The position numbers and the translations under genes are program-made. DNA of 64,000 nucleotides, from positions 95,743,237-95,807,236 of the forward strand of contig CM046878.1 in assembly GCA_025667525.1 (NCBI GenBank). Direction: 5' to 3'. Each line of letters opens with the position of its first letter. Position 1 is the first letter of the stretch. The stretch comes from Glebionis coronaria. Lineage: Eukaryota; Streptophyta; Magnoliopsida; Asterales; Asteraceae. Under the pieces are notes generated by a model. That model ran no database searches, was not told the DNA's origin, and saw only the letters and a program-made list of their open reading frames with translations. Of this stretch, positions 56,944 through 64,000 are shown one piece after another.

Positions 56944-58875
56944 TAAACAATTGTCGTGTCCTCACGCAATGATAAAATAAAACTATATCAACACCATTAT
57001 TCAACTTTATGACAATTTATTTTTACAAAGACATAAAATAACTCTAAGGATCATAAAAGCTCAAATAGATTCATCGTCCTCGACTTTTCACTTTTCCATG
57101 CCAAGTGCAAAAACAAGATCATTGTTATTATAAGTTGGTAGACTAACACGAACTCATGTGGGCTAATTGATCACTTAGACTCCCTTATTCCTAATTGTTT
57201 CTCTTATATTTTATTGTTGTCTTGAATGATCACGAAGATACATTGTTGACTTATTTCGATAGTTTATTAGGCCGAAAATAAAGTGAACGATTAATTCAAT
57301 AGTTAACTAAAGGATAAAATCTTTTAAAACTGCTTCTCGGGACTTCATAAAGTTCATATCTTGGCATAACTTGCTTCGCGATTTGAGACCTTTCTCGGAT
57401 CGATATTTGGCAATGACTTATACTTCCAACCTTGAGAGACGTTCACGAAATAATGGTCTTCTCTTCATAATATTTCTTCACTTGAAGTTTTGAGAGATTC
57501 ATACTTGGACCACGACTTCTTCATTTTTCTCCAATCTTTATTTGGGATTTTGATTTACAACGATCTGCCTCCTTTTTGGACTTGGCTTCATTTATCCTCA
57601 TACCTTATTTTGGTCTTTTTGGATAGACTTCGCCATGACTTTTTGGGAGTATTTGCTTTTCGTCGTGTGTCTCGATCCTTCATATTGATTTTTGATAAAT
57701 GATTCTCCACATCACTTGAGATCTTTAGCAATAAAACATAGCCCTCATGTCTTGTTAGGACCTTTTTGGACTCGCCAATCTTCGCATCCCGCTTCAATAA
57801 GTTATGCCTTGGCTATGAACTCTAATCCATACCGAGTAACTTTTAAACGATCTTGGGCTAGAAGCTAAGTAACTTTTCAAATCGTTCAACCTTATTTATT
57901 GCAGTTAAATTTATTAACAAGCGATGGGAGAATAGGCTCATAATTAACTCACATAAATTCCCGAAAGAATACCGAACTTATAATTGGCTCTATCATCTCT
58001 TGTTCTCCATATTGTAAAATTCCAAGAATGAAATCAATGGATACTTAGCCTATTAAATCAAAGTTTTGGGTTTTCAAGTCATCTATAGGATCTTGCATCT
58101 TCTTATACTTTTGCAAGTTTTAGAATTTGCATTTTAAAGTTCCCTTGATAAACGAGTTTCTAGGATCAATTATAGGAGCTTGCGAAAAGTTCTTGTTCTT
58201 AACTCGTATGAATTAAGACCTTCGCGTTTTAAAGCTCCCTATATAAAAGCCTAGCAAAACTTAATTCAAATACGTTAAGGAAAAGCTAAGGTTAAAAACC
58301 GAGTCGAGTCAAAAACTATTCTTATTGAAAGCCTATATTTGTGTCAAAAACACTTATTTTATTTATTAAAACTTAAAAATAACACAAAAATTTTAAAATT
58401 TTATTGAAAAATGAGAAAAACACTACGTTTGGACACGACAAAAGCAATTGCAAGCGATTATATCGATTGACTCCCCCATGCTAAAACCAAACATTGTCCT
58501 CAATGTTTCTTAGCTCAAGAGTAACACCCCCTTGCTAAGACACGAAGAGTCTAATGCAAATTCCTAGCATAGAAAGAGCACGCAAATCTATAAGCCGTTT
58601 ATTAATTATGCCTCAAGATAAAACGTTAGTCGATAAAAATCAAGGGTAAAGAAATTGTGCCCCTTTTTGGCATTCAAAGAATGGAAGATCAAGTGGACCG
58701 GCAAAAACCGAACACGAGAGTCTTCAAAAATTAGGGTCGTACCTAAGATCACAACACAACAAATCACAAGCACGAGCTTGAAAGATCAAGCCTTATTAGG
58801 TGTTAGAAAATAGAAAGAAGATAGAATGTACTTGTTTTTGTTCACCGAGTCATGAGCTCGACTCGATCCCCGCAT
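56944..58875. other. Non-coding 3' part of Athila-like element
   Basis: About 1.9 kb with no RT, RNase H, integrase or other conserved frame on either strand. It holds a second purine tract near 58471. Confidence 0.65.
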
Positions 58876-60235
58876 TCATTGGTCCTTAGGGAAAAAGGTG
58901 AAAACCGGCATAATAGGATAAAATCCAACATAAAGCGCGATGTCGGGGTCAAAGATTACATCCTCGTTGTCAGATGACAAATGAAAGGATAAAACTCCAA
59001 CACAAATCTCTAATAAGAGATGGTAGTCACAAACAATCGTATGGATGTAGCATGCTTCACGAGATAAACTCGCACCAAGATGATTAAAAAGTCTTTCAAT
59101 TATTGCATCGGTGAAAGGCCGAGATTTCCCTAAATCAAAGATTCCGGGATCGAATACCTCGTCCTCGGTGGAGAAAGGAAAGGATAACACGGTGTCGTCC
59201 CCCCATGCTAATCCTAAATCATATGAAGCACATGGTAATGGTGGGATAAAAGTCTCAACCATAGTGGTTTCAACTTGCATGACTTTGTTGACCTTTTCAC
59301 TCTTATGAATGTGAATAAAGGGGTCATGGTACTCAAAACGAGTCGCATGAAAAACCCTCACATTAAGATCAAAGCGAGTGGGAAGGATTATAGGAGCAAA
59401 AGTAATTTCTCCCTCCGGGTCAACATTGTCCTCATCATAAATCGGGTGATCAAACCAAGAGTCTTCATCACCTTCATTAGACTCTTCCTCAAATTCCGAA
59501 GGAATGTCTATGTAAAGAAACTCATCAACCTCCTTCATAAGAATATCATCATCACAAAGGTTGTGAGATGTAGGAGGTGTGATGCTCTCAAAATCCTCTT
59601 GAAACAGCGGATTATTGTTCAATGAAACTTCAAAGAGAGGATTTGAGTAAGTCACGAAAGTGTCGTCATCCTTGTCATCACAAGAAATATCCGACAAAGT
59701 ATCGAGTGTGTCACACTCGGATACAAGATCATCATTCTCATTTGAAGGCAATTCATCGGCGAATTCCTCGAGAATGGTAGGTAAAACACAAGAATCACAT
59801 TCGATCTCGAGATCGGAAACGTCTTCACTTCCCCGTGGAAGTGGATCAAGGATAGCAAAAAGTTCATCGATGAACTTATCACATGAATAGTCACTAACCT
59901 CACTCGGTGTGAAGTTAGGAATCAAAGGCTCTTCAATTGAAGATTGTACCTTAGGAACATCAACATGATCCATAGAAGAGAGTGAAAATGAGTCCATTTT
60001 CAAAGATTGTTCAATTAAAGCAATGTCACTCTCGGGATCAAAATTCTCATTAACAAACTCACTAGCATCAAATGGCTCACTAAGGTAATCATCTATTTGT
60101 TTTTCAATCTTAGCATCCTCGTGTGGAGTGAGTGTAGATGAGGAAAGGTTACAACATGTTTCAACAAAGCAAGCTTCTTCATTTGATTTTAACTTTCCTT
60201 TATCACAATTAGAAGTTTCCAAAATTGGAAAAAAC
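58876..60235 (-). CDS. Acidic ORF of Athila-like element, unknown function
   Basis: The minus-strand frame overlaps the end of the protease frame and extends about 450 codons to FFPKDQ at 58876. It is very acidic (runs such as SDLEIECDS, CDDKDDDTF, FEEESNEGDEDSW) with a C-terminal more hydrophobic part (YHLLLEICVGVLSFHLSS, IALYVGFYPIMPVFTFFP). The frame is shifted one base from the protease at a T6 run near 60231-60236; continuity of sense on both sides (VFFPILETSNCDK) suggests one original frame. No RT or integrase motif. The intact length suggests either recent activity or selection. I do not recognise a family. Confidence 0.55.
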
Positions 60236-61552
60236 ACCTTTATCAAAAAGAGTTTTTTTATCATTTTCAATTGTTTCAACAAGCTTAACACTTTCAACTT
60301 TCTTAGGAGCAAATCTTGGAATCTCTTCCGGTTTAAAAACAATGCTTTTATCTCCATAAAACAATTTAATTTCCTCTTTCCTCATATCAACTTGAATTTG
60401 AGCCGTGCACAAAAATGGTCTTCCTAGAATAATAGGCACACGAGGATTGGTCTCATAATCGACTATAGCAAAATCAGCTAAGTACAAGAAGTTTCCCACT
60501 TTCATAATGACATTTTCCGCTATACCAACCGGTAGAGTGGTGGTTCCATTAGCAAGCTCAATGATCATACGAGTGGTACTAAGAGGCACATAATCAATTG
60601 TCTTCCAAAGGGCTAGAGGCATGATGTTTATGCTTGCTCCTAGATCGGCTAGGCCTTTGCAAACCCCAAGCTCATTGAAAACACAAGGTATCAAGAATTG
60701 ACCCGGATCTTTATACTTCTCGGGAAAGAAATCAAAGAAAACCGAGGTACTAATCACATTCAAAGTAGCCCTAGTGACTTCTAGGAAAGTTTCCTTAGGT
60801 GGAGGCTTAAACTCAATCACTTCAACTTCATCTAAATTCTCACAATCATCATAAACGATTATGGCCTTAAGCTCTCCCTTCGGGTTTGGAATGGTATTGC
60901 TTAAGCAACCCGAAGAAGATGACGGTTTAGACATAAATCCCTCAAACATCGAAAGCAATTTATTTTGACCTTGTTCCAAATTTTGTTGCATACGATTTTG
61001 AGTTTGCTCTAGCCTTTGTTGATTAAGCTCAATCTTGTTGTTTTGCCCTTTAATCGTATTTTGAAAATCGAGTCTCAAAGTATTAATTTGCCCTTGAATA
61101 TTATTTTGAAAAGCTTTCAAATTTGCCTCATTTGATTTAATATAGCTTGACAAATCATTTTGATTATTCCCTTGAAAACCTTGATTGTTTTGATTAGCAT
61201 TAAACCCATTTCCTTGATTATAATTCCCTTGGTTACCACGGTTAAAATTATTACCATTATTTCCATTGTTGTACCTATTTTGAACCGGTGGAAAACCCGG
61301 TGGAGCAACATGATTTTGACGAGGAACTTGACCGTTGGAGCCATAAGTTCCCGTCGCGGCAAAAGCACTAGCTTGATCAAGCCCCGCGTTTAAACAAGCA
61401 TAATTAGGATGTGCTCCACCACATGATACACAAACATTCTCAATCATATTAATCGATCCATGAGGATTCTTCCTAATCTCACTCAACAAAGTCGCAAATC
61501 CACTATCAATCTTAGAGTCCAATCTAGCAATCTCGACATTAGATGAGTTCAC
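60209..61552 (-). CDS. Athila-type nucleocapsid and aspartic protease
   Basis: 447 residues. The N-terminal part has a shortened zinc knuckle CVSCGGAHPNYAC, then an Asn/Gln/Gly-rich stretch (NGNNFNRGNQGNYNQGNG) and a Gln-rich coiled segment (NKIELNQQRLEQTQNRMQQ). The protease spans about residues 265-420: CKGLADLGASINIMPLALW holds the catalytic Asp in the Athila form D-L-G-A-S, and PIILGRPFLCTAQIQVD is the second conserved block. It is in the same frame as the capsid ORF upstream, separated by one TAA at 61583. Confidence 0.85.
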   Translation of the reverse strand: MNSSNVEIARLDSKIDSGFATLLSEIRKNPHGSINMIENVCVSCGGAHPNYACLNAGLDQASAFAATGTYGSNGQVPRQNHVAPPGFPPVQNRYNNGNNGNNFNRGNQGNYNQGNGFNANQNNQGFQGNNQNDLSSYIKSNEANLKAFQNNIQGQINTLRLDFQNTIKGQNNKIELNQQRLEQTQNRMQQNLEQGQNKLLSMFEGFMSKPSSSSGCLSNTIPNPKGELKAIIVYDDCENLDEVEVIEFKPPPKETFLEVTRATLNVISTSVFFDFFPEKYKDPGQFLIPCVFNELGVCKGLADLGASINIMPLALWKTIDYVPLSTTRMIIELANGTTTLPVGIAENVIMKVGNFLYLADFAIVDYETNPRVPIILGRPFLCTAQIQVDMRKEEIKLFYGDKSIVFKPEEIPRFAPKKVESVKLVETIENDKKTLFDKGVFSNFGNF

Positions 61553-61582
61553 ATTGGAAACAACCGGTGTGTGTCGTGAATA

Positions 61583-62338
61583 TTATGCTCTAGACTTATC
61601 CTTAATTATTCTCCACCCGTCTCTCGGTGTTTTTCTTAAAAGATTACCACCCGTGGCGGCATTTAAAGAATCTTGTTCAATCATATTTAGCCCATTATAA
61701 AAAGTATTTATTTGATGCAATTCCGAGAAACCGTGGTGTGGACATTGTCTTAACAAATCTTTAAATCTTTCCCATGCAACCCCAAACGATTCATGCACTT
61801 TTTGTTCAAACCTAGTTATCTCGTTTTTAAAGTGTGTTGTCTTGGATGGTGGAAAGAAATAATTCATAAACTTTGACACTAAATCATCCCAAGTTAAGAT
61901 CGAACCCGGTGGTTCTTTCTCATACCAAAGCTTAGCATTACCCTCGAGCGAGTACGGAAAAAGCATGAGCTTAATCACGTCATTCGGCACATCTCTAAAC
62001 TTGAGAGTCGAGGTAATACGATTAAAACTTCGAATGTGAGAATGCGGGCTATCGGTCTCATTGCCACGAAATTGGTCGGCACGAATGAGCGATAGAAGAC
62101 CCGTCTTAATCTCAAAATGATCCGCCAAAATAGCCGGCACAACGATTGCTTCCCCATACCCTTCGGTGGGTGCACGGAGCAATTCCTCCATTGTTCGGTT
62201 ATCGGCCATCTCTACAACAATAGGTGGAAGCTCGGGTTCCACTATTCGTTGTTGACGATTTCTATTTCTACGAGGAATACTTTCAAGCCTATTAAAATCA
62301 ATCACAAGACGAGAAGAACGTAATTGCATACACAACAA
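61583..62338 (-). CDS. Athila-type Gag capsid
   Basis: 251 residues of Gag: LLSLIRADQFRGNETDSPHS, FRDVPNDVIKLMLFPYSLEG, AKLWYEKEPPGSILTWDDL, FFPPSKTTHFKNEITRFEQ, and FYNGLNMIEQDSLNAATGG, the retrotransposon gag domain typical of Athila. It ends DKSRA-TAA, and the next codons continue in frame as the nucleocapsid part, so the stop either is a recent mutation or requires readthrough. Confidence 0.87.
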   Translation of the reverse strand: MLCMQLRSSRLVIDFNRLESIPRRNRNRQQRIVEPELPPIVVEMADNRTMEELLRAPTEGYGEAIVVPAILADHFEIKTGLLSLIRADQFRGNETDSPHSHIRSFNRITSTLKFRDVPNDVIKLMLFPYSLEGNAKLWYEKEPPGSILTWDDLVSKFMNYFFPPSKTTHFKNEITRFEQKVHESFGVAWERFKDLLRQCPHHGFSELHQINTFYNGLNMIEQDSLNAATGGNLLRKTPRDGWRIIKDKSRA

Positions 62339-62979
62339 AGACGAGAATTTAGAGGATTGAAGAAAAGAAATTAGACAAGAAGAAGGTTATTTTTGGTATT
62401 TTTATTTGGTATTGCTCAATCAATATTGATCGATAAAAAACAAGGAATAAGGATAACTACTATCGAAGTAAATTACCCTCGGTCGACTTTGAAACGATAG
62501 GTGAAAACCTAAACGTCTCGAGGTTAAATAAGTAAACAACAAAAATAAGCTTTATTACTACTTGAGTCGGCAAACCAATAATAGGTTGTCCCTCTCAATA
62601 TACGCACAAGCAAGCGGGGAAACGAGGTGGCACAAAGCACTTAAATACCTTTTTCCTTAGACGGCCTTTTATAGCACGTCGCCTTATACCCACCTTATAG
62701 TTTGTATAAATCGAGTTCAAACTTCTTATTAGTATTTATCTATTTTGCCTTTATTTTTCTTTTGGATTCGAATACAATAGCTAGGTGATGAAATCCCAAC
62801 TAAGGCTTATTTGAAAAGTATGTAAAATTATTGTTCTACGTAATACAATATATTATTCACAAAAAACGAGAAAAACGATACATACTATATAATAGAAAAA
62901 TAACAAAACTTTCCGAGGACGGAAAGGGTCCTCAAATCCACGATCAACAAATCTCCACAAAAGCGAATCGTACACAAGA

Positions 62980-62996
62980 TCCCCGGCAGCGGTGCC
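62980..62996 (-). promoter_or_regulatory. Primer binding site of Athila-like element, tRNA-Asp type
   Basis: The minus strand reads TGGCACCGCTGCCGGGG, two changes from TGGCGCCGTTGCCGGGG, the complement of plant tRNA-Asp 3' ends. It lies 30 bp from the LTR end at 63027, an unusually long gap. Confidence 0.8.
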
Positions 62997-63026
62997 AAAA
63001 TTTTTGATGTGTCGTGGATACTATAG

Positions 63027-64000
63027 TGATAATTTGGATACGTTATAGGGTAAACTAGAAAATTACCTTTAGGAAAAAGTAATAGTCCAATAATACCAAT
63101 GACGAATTCAATTAAACACGCGAGTGAGTCGAGTTCGTTGTACACGAAGATCTTATGAATTTGAGACGTTTCGTTTTGATTTGGACAATCGATTTGAATA
63201 GGTTTTCGTTTTTTAAACTACAAATTAAATCTACAAATTTTAAGCTATTTAAAATAAACCTAAAGTGCATGAATCGTAAAACCCGCTAAAATTTAAAATT
63301 CTACAAACACTTAAATACTAAAAAAAATTAAAACTATTTAAAAATTTAACTAATTTAATTATCTATGAAAAATTAAGTCTATTTAAAAATTATAACTTTT
63401 AATCTATTAAGAATCTAATTAAACTTTTAAAACTAATACACTTTATTTAAAAATACTTTAAACAAATCTATTTAAAAACTATATTTAATAAAATCTAAAG
63501 TTATAAAAATCTATCTAATTAAAATTTAAACTAATTAATTTTTTTTTATTTTTTTTAATTTTTTTTTTGTTTCTACTTATATTAATTAAACTAGAATTTA
63601 CTTTTAAAAAGATTTAAATTAATACGTGACTTAAATTTAAAAATACTTTGATTAAAATATGCCAAACAAACCTCCTATATTAATAAAACTACTGAAAGAA
63701 TAACTAAAAAGGCATGGTGCCCTGGTGGTTATCACGTTGGTCCTATAGAGGGGAGGTCTTGAGTTCGAACCCCCCAAGTGACATATTTTTAGAATATATT
63801 TCTATTTTTGACAGTTATGAAAATAAGTCTTAGGAAAGACTTTTGAAAGCTTATTGCTTTTATCTGTGAGGACACAGCCGAAATGCTTATCAGATAAGTT
63901 GGACCTGATAAGCTATTAATCTGAACATTATAACATCAATATCAAAAGAAGAAATTCACCAAAATAAAAAAATAAACAGATCAATGACAAAAACAATCAG
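63027..64000 (-). repeat. 5' LTR of Athila-like element, incomplete at window end
   Basis: Matches 53788-54745 closely, including a long A/T tract (about 63530-63570) that differs in length. Confidence 0.88.
63708..63780 (+). ncRNA. tRNA-like Pol III head inside right LTR
   Basis: Same sequence as 54460-54532 with a B box TGAGTTCGAACCCC. Presence in both LTRs means it was captured before the last transposition. Confidence 0.55.

Larger units (their letters stand above)
53788..64000 (-). mobile_element. Athila-like Ty3/gypsy element without RT or integrase, running past the window end
   Basis: Left LTR 53788-56930 and right LTR from 63027 onward match base for base over 970 bp with few changes. 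Primer site of tRNA-Asp type and polypurine tract GGGGGAATT put it on the minus strand. Gag and protease text is of Athila style (LLRQCPHHGFSELHQINTFY, LADLGASINIMPL). Where RT, RNase H and integrase should follow there is only one acidic ORF and about 1.9 kb of non-coding sequence. It is therefore non-autonomous. If its right LTR is as long as the left it ends near 66.2 kb. Confidence 0.88.

Noticed and set aside
59111..59890. Plus-strand frames of 65-116 codons inside the acidic ORF
   Set aside because: Antisense shadows of the long minus-strand frame.

Overview
The window is a transposon-rich plant nuclear segment. Spliced genes with GT-AG introns, a vacuolar processing enzyme (legumain) family, Ty1/copia and Ty3/gypsy LTR retrotransposons and a DUF4283-type LINE remnant all point to a eudicot. 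The flavour of the DUF4283 ORF, the copia gag and the Tat antisense ORF suggests an asterid, perhaps Asteraceae. That family guess is inference from recalled protein style, not a database result.

Bases 1-24518 hold a three-copy tandem array of legumain genes, all on the minus strand: VPE-A (87-2454), VPE-B (8469-10858) and VPE-C (21409-23724). Each has nine exons with clean splice sites, encodes 469, 469 and 468 residues, and keeps the catalytic His and Cys. The spacers are duplicated too and carry a LINE ORF1 remnant that predates the duplication. Later insertions differ between units: a deleted copia element beside a Pack-MULE-like element with a captured prenylcysteine-lyase fragment (3502-7077), a complete but dead copia with target duplication TAAAT (14901-19841), and an unclassified AT-rich insertion near 20370-21215.

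Bases 24519-47868 are one Ty3/gypsy element of Tat type on the minus strand, with LTRs of about 630 bp and TSD TTTGG. It has gag-protease, RT with a double RNase H, integrase, and an antisense multi-exon gene on the plus strand. A 3.46-kb internal tandem duplication doubled the antisense gene and the integrase 3' end. A 9.6-kb LTR element (35589-45188, TSD GTTTT) lies between its protease and RT. That guest has 1.59-kb LTRs and no pol, but three ORFs, each preceded on the coding strand by a palindromic GCGGTACC/GGTACCGC cassette that also sits in both LTRs. This is the strongest candidate for something undescribed here.

Bases 48636-53787 are a decayed minus-strand copia element whose right LTR is cut by a very large Athila-like element (53788 to beyond the window end). 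The Athila has 3.1-kb LTRs with an embedded tRNA-like Pol III head, a tRNA-Asp-type primer site, gag and protease, and a long acidic ORF in place of RT and integrase. The only genes likely to serve the host are the three legumains; everything else is mobile DNA, much of it nested.
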